A DNA stretch of 64,000 bases from Microbacterium sp. SYP-A9085. GTDB taxonomy: Bacteria > Actinomycetota > Actinomycetes > Actinomycetales > Microbacteriaceae. Location of the stretch: assembly GCF_009649635.1 (NCBI RefSeq), contig NZ_WJII01000001.1, positions 310,001 to 374,000 on the forward strand, read 5' to 3'. Under the pieces are notes generated by a model. The model ran no database searches. It saw only the letters and a program-made list of their open reading frames with translations, and was not told the origin of the DNA. Shown here one piece after another: positions 43,981-53,510 of this stretch. Each line of letters begins with the position of its first letter. Position 1 is the first letter of the stretch. Both the position numbers and the translations under genes were made by a program.

Positions 43981-45603
43981 TCAAGCGTGCGCGTCCTGCT
44001 GCAGTTCGTCGGCGACCTCGGCGCGCAGCCGCGCCATGTCGACCTTGCCGCTGACCCCGCGGGGGATGCTCGCGCGGAACACCACGGCCCGCGGCTTCTT
44101 GTACGCCGCTATCCGCTCGCCGACGTAACCGGCGAGGTCTGCCTGGGTGGCCTCCTGCCCGTCGCGGAGCACGACGAGGGCGGCGACGATCTCACCGAAC
44201 CGCTCGTCGGGCACTCCCACCACTATCGCGTCCTGGACCGCGGGGTGCGAGAGCAGCGCATCCTCCACCTCGTCGGGATACACCTTCTCGCCGCCGGTGT
44301 TGATGACCGCGCTGCCGCGGCCGAGGAATTCGACGTGCCGGTCGTCCTCGACGATGACCCAGTCGCCCGGCATCACGTAGCGCACGCCGCCGATCGTGGG
44401 GAACGCCGCCGCGGTCTTCTCCTCGTCCCGGAAGTACCCGAGCGGGATGGCCCCGGCGCGGGCGAGCATGCCGCGGGTGCCGGGCTCGTCGGCGACGGGC
44501 CTGCCGGTCTCGTCGATCACGACGGCGTCCGGGTAGAGCCGTGCGCGTCCGGGCACCTCGTCGGCGCTGCGGGTGACGGTCACGGCGAATCCGCCCCCCT
44601 CGGAAGACGCGATGATGTCCTGGATCACGAGGTCACCCAGGCGGTGCAGCCGCCGCTTCGTGGGGGCGCTGAAGCGCATCCCGGAGCTGACCACGCTGGT
44701 CAGCAGCGGCAGCGCCGCGTTCATCCGCTCGGCGGCGTCCACGAGCGGGATCGCCACCGCGTCGCCGGCGACGACGATCTGCGTGGCGTCCTCACGGATC
44801 GCCAGTCGGACCGCGGCCTCCGGGTCGAACCGCGGCGACGACGTGATGAGCACGAGCCCGCCCACGGCGAGGGCGTTGATCGCCAGCGACAGGGCGGTGC
44901 CGTGCATGAACGGCGCCAGCGGCAGATTCACCAGCTGGGTGCGCTGATACCGCACCGCCGCGGCGACGGCCTCATCGACGTCCGCGGGCTGCTCGAGCCC
45001 GTTCATGTCGTAGATGCTGAACAGCTTCGAGCGGAACATGTCCACGACGCGCCAGCGCACGGCCTTGGGGCGACCGGTCGTCCCGCCGGTGTAGATCCAC
45101 ATCTCGCCGTCGGCGGGCGCGCGCTCGGGCATCGTCCCATCACCCGCGACGGCATCGTCCCACCCGACCGCCGCGGGTGAGGCGACGCCCTCGTCGGCGA
45201 CCTCGATGAGGGCCGTGGCGCTGTGCGCAATCTCCACGGCGTCGTCGACGAGGGGCCGGAACGACCGTGTGTACACGAGCGCCCGCGGCTCGGAGTCCAT
45301 CAGCAGCCCGGCCAGCTCGATGCTGCGGTAGCGGAAGTTCATCGGCACCGGCGTGAACCCGTACGCGAGGCACGCGAACATCGTGACGAGGAACTCGGGC
45401 CGGTTGTACAGCACGATGCCGACCCGGTCCCCCGGTCGCAGCCCCTGCTCGGTCAGGTACGCGCCGAGCCCGCGCGCTTCGCGCGCGAACCGGCCGTACG
45501 TCCAGCGGTGGCCCGACGGGGTCGCCAGCGCCTCCCGGTCGGGGGCGACGCGGGCGATCCCCTGCCAGACGTCCGAGAAGCCGCCGTCGAACACCGGTCT
45601 CAT
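43981..45603 (-). CDS. Acyl-CoA synthetase (AMP-forming)
   Basis: This 540-aa adenylate-forming enzyme activates a carboxylic acid as its CoA thioester. The ATP motif is YTGGTTGRPKAV near residue 170, the later YPDEVEDALLSHPAVQDAIVVGVPDERFGE is typical, and the catalytic lysine lies in IPRGVSGKVDM near the C-terminus. ATG 45603 overlaps the permease stop by four bases, so import and activation are translationally linked. The substrate is presumably the acid carried by the ABC importer in the same operon. Confidence 0.88.
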   Translation of the reverse strand: MRPVFDGGFSDVWQGIARVAPDREALATPSGHRWTYGRFAREARGLGAYLTEQGLRPGDRVGIVLYNRPEFLVTMFACLAYGFTPVPMNFRYRSIELAGLLMDSEPRALVYTRSFRPLVDDAVEIAHSATALIEVADEGVASPAAVGWDDAVAGDGTMPERAPADGEMWIYTGGTTGRPKAVRWRVVDMFRSKLFSIYDMNGLEQPADVDEAVAAAVRYQRTQLVNLPLAPFMHGTALSLAINALAVGGLVLITSSPRFDPEAAVRLAIREDATQIVVAGDAVAIPLVDAAERMNAALPLLTSVVSSGMRFSAPTKRRLHRLGDLVIQDIIASSEGGGFAVTVTRSADEVPGRARLYPDAVVIDETGRPVADEPGTRGMLARAGAIPLGYFRDEEKTAAAFPTIGGVRYVMPGDWVIVEDDRHVEFLGRGSAVINTGGEKVYPDEVEDALLSHPAVQDAIVVGVPDERFGEIVAALVVLRDGQEATQADLAGYVGERIAAYKKPRAVVFRASIPRGVSGKVDMARLRAEVADELQQDAHA

Positions 45604-46382
45604 GCTTCCTGCAACGCGTACACCGACTCGTGCCACGGGATGAACAGGCGCTTGGACTCGTTGACGATGACGTACAGGATCAGGCCGATCAACGACAGCA
45701 GCAGGATCAGCGCGAACGTCCTGGCCGCGTTCAGCGAGCTCATCGCGCTGACCACCATGGCGCCGAGGCCGGAGCTGCCGCCGAGGAACTCCCCGACGAT
45801 GGCGCCGGTGGTGGCGAGCACGATGGCGACCTCCATGCCGGCGAAGAGGTACGGCAGGACGCTGCGCAGCTCGAGCTGACCGAAGGTCTGCATCCGCGTC
45901 GCGTTCAGGCTCTGCATGAGCTCGCGCTGGCCGAGGGCGACGGACCTCACTCCCAGCAGCGCGTTCAGCATCACCGGGAAGAACGCGAGGATCGCGGCCA
46001 GCACGACCTTCGAGGTCATCCCGAACCCGAACCAGATCACGAACAGGGGGATGAAGGCGACCTTCGGGGCGACCTGCGCGATGATGATCAGCGGTCGCAT
46101 GCTGGTCTCCAGCCACGCTACCTTGCCGAGCACGATACCCACGGCCAGGCCCGAGACCACGCCGATCACGAAGCCCATCAGGACCTCGCTGACGGTGATC
46201 AGGGTCTGCGCCCAGGTGTTCGGTTCGGTCAGCAGTACGCCGAACTCCTTCCCGAGTGCGATCGGGCTCGGCATGATGAACGGGTTCACGTCCATCAGCG
46301 TGACCCAGGCCTGCCAGACGATAAGGATGACGATGATGGTCGCCGGGGCGACGATCCACGGAAGTGCTTTTGTGCGGTTCAT
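45600..46382 (-). CDS. ABC transporter permease, SsuC/TauC type
   Basis: This 260-aa permease has six helices and the EAA loop ELMQSLNATRMQTFGQLELRSVLPYLFAGMEVA. SsuC/TauC-type permeases import sulfonates, nitrate, thiamine precursors or aromatic and organic acids. It lies 13 bases after the ATPase gene and overlaps the acyl-CoA synthetase start. As there is one permease gene in this operon it probably forms a homodimer. Confidence 0.87.
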   Translation of the reverse strand: MNRTKALPWIVAPATIIVILIVWQAWVTLMDVNPFIMPSPIALGKEFGVLLTEPNTWAQTLITVSEVLMGFVIGVVSGLAVGIVLGKVAWLETSMRPLIIIAQVAPKVAFIPLFVIWFGFGMTSKVVLAAILAFFPVMLNALLGVRSVALGQRELMQSLNATRMQTFGQLELRSVLPYLFAGMEVAIVLATTGAIVGEFLGGSSGLGAMVVSAMSSLNAARTFALILLLSLIGLILYVIVNESKRLFIPWHESVYALQEA

Positions 46383-46395
46383 CTGTCTGCTTCTC

Positions 46396-47235
<840 letters not shown>

Positions 47236-47260
47236 GCTCACTGTCCTTCTGGTGTTCGTT

Positions 47261-47301
47261 GCCGGCACCGCGCCCCGGGGGTCCCGAGGCGCGGTGCCGG
47301 C
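47261..47301 (-). terminator. Intercistronic hairpin after binding-protein gene
   Basis: GCCGGCACCGCGCC (47261-47274) pairs perfectly with 47288-47301. It lies between the binding-protein stop at 47309 and the ATPase start at 47235, and probably attenuates read-through. Confidence 0.75.
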
Positions 47302-47308
47302 ACCCGAC

Positions 47309-48403
47309 TCAGTTGGCGGGGATGAAATCGTTCGTCAGCCAGGTCATGGGGTCGTTCTTCCCCGTGACAAGACCGCTGGACGTGTACAGCTGGTACGCCT
47401 TCTTCCAGGTGTCATCGGCGTTCGTGAGGATCTCGCCGCTCGAGTTGACCCATCCGTGGGCGATGTACTCGTCCAGGACGCTCGGCGCGATCGGCTTGTC
47501 ACCCTCGATGGACGGGAACGACCACTTCTTCTTCATGATGTCGAGGACGTTCTTGTAGCCGTTCTTCGCATCGTCGCGAACGAACGCGATGGCGTCGTGC
47601 ACCGCCGCCATCACACGCTTGAGCTCATCGGCCTTGGTCTTGTCCTTGATGGAGTCGTCCATGGCGATCCACACCTGCATGTCGGGCGCGCTCAGCAGGT
47701 CGGTGCCGCCGATGACGGCGTCCTTGTTCTGCTCCTTGATCGCGGCCGCGGTGTCCATGCTCACGATGTAGCCGTCGAGCTTGCCCTGGCGGACGAGTTC
47801 CAGCGTCGCGGCGCTGACCGGGACGACCTCGCGCTTGACGGACTCGCGGGGGATGCCCGCGCTGTCCAGCGTCAGATCGAGCGTGCGCTCGCTGGTGCCG
47901 CCGGTCGAGCCCATGCCGATCGTGGCGCCCTTGAGGTCCGCGGCGGTGCGCAGCGGCTTCTTGTCCACCGACACCAGGCGCAGCGTGGTGCCGTACGACA
48001 TCGTGCCGATGCCCTTGACCTTCTGGCCCTGGTCCATCGCCGGCTGGATGTCGATGCTGCTCACCCGGGTGGTGAGCGCGGCGCCGCCGAGCACGGACTG
48101 CACCGCGGCGGGGGCGCCCTGCACCGGCTGGACGGTGACGTCCAGGCCGTGCTTCTCGAAGAAGCCTCCGGCGGAGGCGACCATCTCGGGCGTGAACGTC
48201 AGCGACTCCAGCGGGAGGAACGTCGTGATGGTCACCGCCTTCAGCGGCTCGTTCGCGGAGCCGGTCTTCCCACCGTCTCCGCCGGTGTTGCCGCCGGCGG
48301 CGCATCCGGTGAGCGCGAGCGCTCCGGCCGCGGCGATCACCGCGATCCGACGGGCGATGCGTGTGCGCCGTGGCTGCCACGGTGTCGAATTCTCTGGCCT
48401 CAT
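47309..48403 (-). CDS. ABC substrate-binding lipoprotein, SsuA/NMT1 type
   Basis: This 364-aa precursor has an Arg-rich n-region, a hydrophobic stretch and lipobox LTGC, then an NMT1-like binding fold (FFEKHGLDVTVQPVQGAPAAVQSVLGG, GATIGMGSTGGTSERTLDL). AAAGGAG precedes ATG 48403. It heads the operon with ATPase, permease and acyl-CoA synthetase. An IclR-type operator lies about 127 bases upstream. The ligand is presumably a carboxylate later activated by the synthetase. Confidence 0.85.
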   Translation of the reverse strand: MRPENSTPWQPRRTRIARRIAVIAAAGALALTGCAAGGNTGGDGGKTGSANEPLKAVTITTFLPLESLTFTPEMVASAGGFFEKHGLDVTVQPVQGAPAAVQSVLGGAALTTRVSSIDIQPAMDQGQKVKGIGTMSYGTTLRLVSVDKKPLRTAADLKGATIGMGSTGGTSERTLDLTLDSAGIPRESVKREVVPVSAATLELVRQGKLDGYIVSMDTAAAIKEQNKDAVIGGTDLLSAPDMQVWIAMDDSIKDKTKADELKRVMAAVHDAIAFVRDDAKNGYKNVLDIMKKKWSFPSIEGDKPIAPSVLDEYIAHGWVNSSGEILTNADDTWKKAYQLYTSSGLVTGKNDPMTWLTNDFIPAN

Positions 48404-48529
48404 TGCTCGCTCCTTTGCGGTCTTTCTTGCGTCATCGCAATCGCGGGGCCCGCCGATCCACCCGGGGAGTGAAAAGACGGCAGCGATGTCATTCGATCGT
48501 GCGCGGCCGCCAACATCCCGTGTTCACCT

Positions 48530-48546
48530 TTTTCGATGGCCGGAAA
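48530..48546. promoter_or_regulatory. IclR-type operator, site 4 (carboxylate importer)
   Basis: TTTTCG-ATGGC-CGGAAA lies between the binding-protein start (48403) and the terminator of the next operon. A separate small repeat, TTGCG-TCAT-CGCAA, is at 48427-48440. Confidence 0.65.
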
Positions 48547-48600
48547 CCAGTTGTCCCGACGATACCGGAACGACGTCATCGACCGCCCGCCGGAAACACG

Positions 48601-48636
48601 CAGACGGCGCCCCACCCGAAGGTGGGACGCCGTCTG
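48601..48636 (-). terminator. Terminator of the second importer operon
   Basis: Arms 48601-48616 and 48621-48636 form a 16-bp stem with one mismatch and a CGAA loop, 22 bases after the ATPase stop. A few T residues follow on the minus strand. Confidence 0.8.
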
Positions 48637-48657
48637 GCGGCGGGGGCGGTCGGCGTC

Positions 48658-49488
48658 TCAGGCCACGGCCGCGTCCTCGGCGGCGCCGGCACCGCGCTTG
48701 GCCCGCTGGATCTGCTCGTACACGTCGTGGCGCAGTTCGATGAACCGCGGCATCGACCTTGTCTCCAGTTGGTCGCGCTCGTCCGGCAGATCGATCGCGA
48801 GGTCCTTCTGCACCACGGTCGGCGACGCGGACAGCATGATCACGCGCTGCGCGAGATACACCGACTCGTCGATGTCGTGGGTGACGAACAGGACGGTGAT
48901 GCCCAGTCGTCGCCACACCTGGCGCACGAGGTCCTCCAGGTCGGCACGCGTCTGCGCATCGACGGCGGCGAACGGCTCGTCCATCAGCAGGATCTCCGGC
49001 TGGTACGCGATGGCGCGCGCTATCGCGACACGCTGCTGCATTCCGCCGGACAGCTGCCAGGGGTACGACCGCGGCACATGCGCGAGTCCGACGGCATCCA
49101 GTGCCTCGGCGACCAGGCGCGCGCGCTCGGCCTTCGGCACGCCCGCGTTCTTCAGCGGCACCTCGACGTTCTCGTACACGCGCATCCACGGGAACAGGGA
49201 CCGCCCGTACTCCTGGAACACCACCGCCATTTTCTTCGGCGGCCCGGAGACGGCCTTCCCGTCCAGTGTCACGCGGCCGGAGGTCGGCGTGAGAAGGCCG
49301 GCGATGCATTTGAGCAGCGTCGTCTTTCCGCACCCGGATGGTCCGACCAGGCACACGAACTCTCCGCGGGCCAGCTCGAACGTCAGATCCCGCACCGCCT
49401 CCACGGCGTTGCCGTCGGTCGTGTAGACCTTGCGGACGTGTTCCACCGACAGCAGCGGCGCTTCGGTGCTCGTCGTGTCAGGCACCAC
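48658..49488 (-). CDS. ABC transporter ATPase, SsuB/TauB type
   Basis: This 276-aa ATPase has Walker A GPSGCGKTT, signature LSGGMQQRVAIARAI, Walker B LLMDEPFAAVD and VTHDIDES. The start is one of two adjacent GTG codons (49488 or 49485), 11 or 8 bases inside the upstream permease gene. It ends the operon that begins with the binding protein at 52149. Confidence 0.87.
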   Translation of the reverse strand: MVPDTTSTEAPLLSVEHVRKVYTTDGNAVEAVRDLTFELARGEFVCLVGPSGCGKTTLLKCIAGLLTPTSGRVTLDGKAVSGPPKKMAVVFQEYGRSLFPWMRVYENVEVPLKNAGVPKAERARLVAEALDAVGLAHVPRSYPWQLSGGMQQRVAIARAIAYQPEILLMDEPFAAVDAQTRADLEDLVRQVWRRLGITVLFVTHDIDESVYLAQRVIMLSASPTVVQKDLAIDLPDERDQLETRSMPRFIELRHDVYEQIQRAKRGAGAAEDAAVA

Positions 49489-50257
49489 GGTTCTCCACTT
49501 CTCGCTGGCCTCGATACCAGCGCAGTACGACTTTCTCCACCTGCGCGAACAGGAATGCGAGCACCAGACCGATGATCGCCAGCAGCACGATGCCCGACCA
49601 CATCTCGGGGATCTTGAACGTGCGCTGGAACACCACGATCTGATAGCCCAGTCCCGACACCGCAGCGAACATCTCCGAGATCACCACGAGGATGATCGCT
49701 ATCGACAGCGCCTGCCGCACTCCGGTCATGATCCGGGGCATCGCACCCGGCAGCACCAGATACCGGAACCGCGACATCCCCGTGAACCCATAACTGCGGG
49801 CGGTCTCGGTGAGTACGGAATCCGTGGCGCGCACGCCGTCGACGGTGTTGAGCAGGATCGGCCACATGCAGCCGATGATGATGACGGTGACCTTCATCTC
49901 GTCGCCGATGCCGATCAGCAGCATCAGCACCGGGATGAGCACCGGCGCGGGCAGCGCCCGGAAGAACTCCAGCACCGGCTCCAGTAGATCGCGCAGCACG
50001 CGGCTGGAGCCCACGGCCAGGCCCAGGGCGATGCCGACCACTATCGCCCCACCCAGACCCAACGCGAGCCGGATGAGGGACGGCACGACCTGCTCCGTGA
50101 ACGCCGGCCCGACCCAGACGTCGCCGAACGTCTTGACGAGACTCAGCGGCTCGGGCACGAAGACACTGGTCTCCTGCCGGGTCGCGGCGAACCAGATGGC
50201 GATCAGGATCACCGGCAGCGCGAGCGTGGACAGCAGCACGGAACCCATGCGCTTCAT
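49478..50257 (-). CDS. ABC transporter permease, SsuC/TauC type
   Basis: This 259-aa permease has six helices and the EAA loop TARSYGFTGMSRFRYLVLPGAMPRIMTGVRQAL. ATG 50257 (MKRMGSV) overlaps the stop of the first permease gene by four bases. With the permease at 50254 it would form a heterodimer, unlike the single-permease importer at 45600. Confidence 0.87.
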   Translation of the reverse strand: MKRMGSVLLSTLALPVILIAIWFAATRQETSVFVPEPLSLVKTFGDVWVGPAFTEQVVPSLIRLALGLGGAIVVGIALGLAVGSSRVLRDLLEPVLEFFRALPAPVLIPVLMLLIGIGDEMKVTVIIIGCMWPILLNTVDGVRATDSVLTETARSYGFTGMSRFRYLVLPGAMPRIMTGVRQALSIAIILVVISEMFAAVSGLGYQIVVFQRTFKIPEMWSGIVLLAIIGLVLAFLFAQVEKVVLRWYRGQREVENRGA

Positions 50258-51123
50258 ACGATCGCCTCCCCTCTCACGGACGAGTGCCAGGACAGGATCC
50301 GGGTCTCCGCCGCCCGCATGAGCATGTTGATGATGAGCCCGATGAGTCCGGTGGCGACCGTCAGCGCGTACACCGTGGTCACCCGTGCACCGTTCTGCGC
50401 GAGCGTGATCGAGGTGCCCAGGCCCGGGACGCCGATCACCAGCTCGGCCGTGATGGCCAGCACGAGCGCTATCGTCGCGGACAGCCGCAGCCCCGTCATC
50501 AGATACGGCAGCGCCGACGGCCACACCACGTACCGCAGTCGGGCGAACCAGCCGAGCCCGAACGTGCGGGCGGTGTCGACGGCGACCGGATCCACGTCAC
50601 GCACGCCGTACAGCATCTGGATCAGCATCTGCCAGAAGCAGGCGTACACGATCAGCAGCAGCGCCGACTCCACCCGTACGCCGAACACCAGCACCGCGAG
50701 CGGAATCAGCGCCACGGACGGGATCGGCCGCAGGAACTCGATGGTGGATGTCGTATAGCGGCGCAGGAACGGGCTCAGCCCGATCACGAACCCGAACACG
50801 ACGCCGGCGACCGTCACAATGGCCAGGCCGATCACCCATGTCCGCATCGTCAGCCCCAGAGCGGTCCAGAAGGACACCGAGCCGAGCTGATGCACGAACT
50901 CGCCGGCCACCTCGGTGGGCGGCGGCAGGTACCGCGCGTCGACCAGGCCCAGTCGCGCCGTCGCCTCCCAGACCACCAGCAGGCCGACGATGCCGACGAT
51001 GCCGAGCACCATCCGCTGGCGACGCCGCCACGCGCTCACCCGCGGGCGCAGGGGGCTCTGTGCCCCTGCGCCCGCGGTGACACGAGCAGCGTTGGATGTC
51101 GAGGTCTCACTCACGTCGACCAC
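50254..51123 (-). CDS. ABC transporter permease, SsuC/TauC type
   Basis: This 289-aa permease has a 35-residue hydrophilic N-terminus and then six helices, with the EAA loop TARTFGLGWFARLRYVVWPSALPYLMTGLRLSA. GTG 51123 follows GAGAGGAG with a six-base gap; GTG 51114 is an alternative. It lies 27 bases after the binding-protein gene. Confidence 0.86.
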   Translation of the reverse strand: MVDVSETSTSNAARVTAGAGAQSPLRPRVSAWRRRQRMVLGIVGIVGLLVVWEATARLGLVDARYLPPPTEVAGEFVHQLGSVSFWTALGLTMRTWVIGLAIVTVAGVVFGFVIGLSPFLRRYTTSTIEFLRPIPSVALIPLAVLVFGVRVESALLLIVYACFWQMLIQMLYGVRDVDPVAVDTARTFGLGWFARLRYVVWPSALPYLMTGLRLSATIALVLAITAELVIGVPGLGTSITLAQNGARVTTVYALTVATGLIGLIINMLMRAAETRILSWHSSVRGEAIV

Positions 51124-51150
51124 TCACCGCTCCTCTCGAATCCGCCGATG

Positions 51151-52149
51151 TCACGGCTTCCAGATCAGCGACGGCAGGTCCGGCTCCTTGGCCAGCAGGC
51201 CCGTGCGCACCGCCGCGGTCGCCATCGGCTGGAGCGTGTCCAGCGTGAGCGGCGTCGCGTAGTTGCTGAGCCGGATCGAGTCGGCGATCTTCGGATCGAT
51301 GCCGGCGAAGTCCGGGATGATCTTGCGCAGCTGGTCCTCGTGCTCGACCGAGTACTTCAGCGAGTTGTTGATCGCGCGCTGGATCTTCTCGAACAGCTGC
51401 GGGTTCTTCTCCGCGGCGGCGCGGCTGGCGAACCACGTGCCCAGCAGCCATTCCTTCGGCGACACGTCGTAGAGCGTGTTGGTCAGCGTCACCTCGCCGT
51501 CCTCGCGGGCCAGGGTGCCGAACGGCTCGCCGGCCACGAAGCCCTGGATGCGCCCGGACTGCAGCGCGGGAAGCTGGTCGGGGAACCCGAGCTGGACCCA
51601 CTGCACCTTGGCCGGGTCGCCGCCGGCCTGGATGACGGCGTTCTTGCCGAGCATCTCCGCGAACCCGCCGGCCGCGTTGACCGCGACCTGCTTGCCCTCC
51701 AGGTCCTTCGCGCTCTTCAGGCCGAGGTCGGGCGAGGTGATCAGGTCATTCGTGCCCTTCGCGGGATCGTCGAACGATCCCGACGCCGGGGCGATCATCG
51801 TGAGGTCGTTGCCGCCGGCGACGGCCTGGAAGACCGACAGCGTCGCGCTGTAGCCGACCTCGTACTCGCCGGCGATCACCGCGGCGACGACGGACGAGCC
51901 GCCGGCGGCCGGGTTGCCGAACTCGACGGTGAGCCCTTCATCTTTGAAGAATCCCTGCTTGTCGCCGAGCACCACGACTGCGGCGTCGGTGACCGGGATC
52001 GAGCCGATCTTGATGGCGGTGAGCGCGCCGGGGCCCGCGGTGGAGTCCGGGTTGGTGCCGCCGTCGGCGGCGCAGCCGGCGAGCGTTGCCGCCGCGACCA
52101 GTGCGATGGACGCCAGCGCCACGGGGCGCCTCAGTCGAGTTGATGTCAC
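51151..52149 (-). CDS. ABC substrate-binding lipoprotein, NMT1 type
   Basis: This 332-aa precursor has a signal peptide with lipobox LAGC and an NMT1/SsuA fold (KIGSIPVTDAAVVVLGDKQGFFKDEGLTVEF, VAGEPFGTLA). GTG 52149 is chosen because GGAGGAAGAC directly precedes it. It heads a complete importer (two permeases, ATPase). It is clearly paralogous to the divergently transcribed protein at 52502, with identical motifs at matched positions. Two IclR-type operators lie between the two genes. Confidence 0.87.
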   Translation of the reverse strand: MTSTRLRRPVALASIALVAAATLAGCAADGGTNPDSTAGPGALTAIKIGSIPVTDAAVVVLGDKQGFFKDEGLTVEFGNPAAGGSSVVAAVIAGEYEVGYSATLSVFQAVAGGNDLTMIAPASGSFDDPAKGTNDLITSPDLGLKSAKDLEGKQVAVNAAGGFAEMLGKNAVIQAGGDPAKVQWVQLGFPDQLPALQSGRIQGFVAGEPFGTLAREDGEVTLTNTLYDVSPKEWLLGTWFASRAAAEKNPQLFEKIQRAINNSLKYSVEHEDQLRKIIPDFAGIDPKIADSIRLSNYATPLTLDTLQPMATAAVRTGLLAKEPDLPSLIWKP

Positions 52150-52314
52150 GTCTTCCTCCGTTGCAAGGGTGGTGAATGCTGTGTTCTGCCGCCCGGAGAC
52201 GCCCCAGAGGCCGCACCCAGACCGCGCTCTCCCCGCCCGGGTGGACGACAGCGTCGCGCGCGGGAGGTGCGCTGTCCCCAAGGATTGTGAGCGTCGCCCA
52301 CGCGGCAACATCGC

Positions 52315-52331
52315 TTTTCACACAGTGAAAG
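52315..52331. promoter_or_regulatory. IclR-type operator, site 5
   Basis: TTTTCA-CACAG-TGAAAG: the core TTTCA-N5-TGAAA is perfectly palindromic. It lies between two divergent binding-protein genes, 166 bases from the start at 52149. Apart from this and site 6 I see nothing else distinct in the 350-base gap. Confidence 0.7.
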
Positions 52332-52355
52332 GAATAACAAACGCCCTGGCGACCC

Positions 52356-52372
52356 TTTTCACCAGTCGAAAT
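52356..52372. promoter_or_regulatory. IclR-type operator, site 6
   Basis: TTTTCA-CCAGT-CGAAAT lies 41 bases centre-to-centre from site 5, close to four helical turns. That phasing would let two dimers bind one face of the DNA between the divergent genes. Confidence 0.6.
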
Positions 52373-52501
52373 GCCGCTGACCGGGGCATTGACGGACATG
52401 GTCGGCTGGGCGCACCCGTCACCTCGACCGGCTGCGGCCGGCTCGAACGGTGGACGCGTGCGCATTTCCCTTTTCCCCAACAACGAAGTTCGGAGGCACT
52501 C

Positions 52502-53491
52502 ATGAGAAGTCGTACCGCCCGTGGAACGGCCGTCGTCATCGCGACGGCGGCGGCCCTGGCCCTGGCCGGCTGCGCCGGCGAGGCATCCCCCGGTGACACG
52601 AAAGGCCCGGCCGAGACCATCACGATCGAGGTCGGCACGCTGCCGGTCATCGAGACGGCACTGCTCATGGTCGGCGAGGAGCAGGGGTTCTTCTCCAAGC
52701 ACAACATGAAGCTGAACTACAACTACGCGCAGGGCGGCGCGGCCATTGTGCCGGCCGTGGTCAGCGGACAGTATCAGCTCGGCTACAGCAACTCGATCTC
52801 GGTGTTCCAGGCGATGGAGCGGGGCCTTCCGCTGAGCCTGCTGAACGTGTCGGCGGCCAGCAACGGCAACGAGGCGACCGGCACGAACGACCTCGTGATC
52901 CGCGATGACGGCAGCGTCACGTCGGTGAAGGATCTGGAGGGCAAGAAGGTCGCCGTGAACACGCTCGGCAACCTGTCCGACGCCCTCGCGCGCAACGCCG
53001 TGGACGCCGGCGGCGGCGACTCCAGCAAGGTGAAGTTCGTCGAGCTCGGCTTCGGCGACATGGTGCCGGCCCTGAAGTCCGGCGACATCGACGCGTTCCT
53101 GGCCGGTGAGCCGTTCGGGACGATAGCGAAGAGCCAGGGCTACAAGACGCTCGTGAACACGCACCAGGCGCTCTCGCCGAACGACAAGTTCATCTTCGGC
53201 GTCTGGTTCGTCAACACGGACAAGGCGGACAAGGACCCCGCGCTGTACGAGAACCTGCGGCAGGCCATCGAGGCGTCCAACAAGTACGCCAACGAGCACC
53301 TGGACGAGGTCCGCAACAAGGTGCCGGCGGTCACCCCGATGGATGCCAAGGTCCTGGCGGCGATCCACATGAACGGGTACGAGGCGACGCTGACGCCGGC
53401 CGGCCTGAAGCCGCTCGCCGCGGCGGCCGTGAAGTACGGGCTGCTCAAGACCGAGCCCGACTACCAGAACGACATCTGGAAGAAGCCCTGA
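52502..53491 (+). CDS. ABC substrate-binding lipoprotein, NMT1 type (second receptor)
   Basis: This 329-aa precursor has a signal peptide with lipobox LAGC and the same fold as its divergent paralogue (GTLPVIETALLMVGEEQGFFSKHNMKLNY, LAGEPFGTIA). GGAGG lies five bases before ATG 52502. It has no permease or ATPase of its own and is followed by an esterase and an amidase. It may be an alternative receptor for the importer at 48658-52149, widening the range of ligands. Confidence 0.86.
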   Translation: MRSRTARGTAVVIATAAALALAGCAGEASPGDTKGPAETITIEVGTLPVIETALLMVGEEQGFFSKHNMKLNYNYAQGGAAIVPAVVSGQYQLGYSNSISVFQAMERGLPLSLLNVSAASNGNEATGTNDLVIRDDGSVTSVKDLEGKKVAVNTLGNLSDALARNAVDAGGGDSSKVKFVELGFGDMVPALKSGDIDAFLAGEPFGTIAKSQGYKTLVNTHQALSPNDKFIFGVWFVNTDKADKDPALYENLRQAIEASNKYANEHLDEVRNKVPAVTPMDAKVLAAIHMNGYEATLTPAGLKPLAAAAVKYGLLKTEPDYQNDIWKKP

Positions 53492-53510
53492 CACAGGGCC
53501 GCTGACAGAC

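Noticed and set aside
43981..46359. 792-codon frame apparently fusing extra sequence to the acyl-CoA synthetase
   Set aside because: The first 250 codons are antisense-style shadow of the permease gene; the true start at 45603 overlaps the permease stop.
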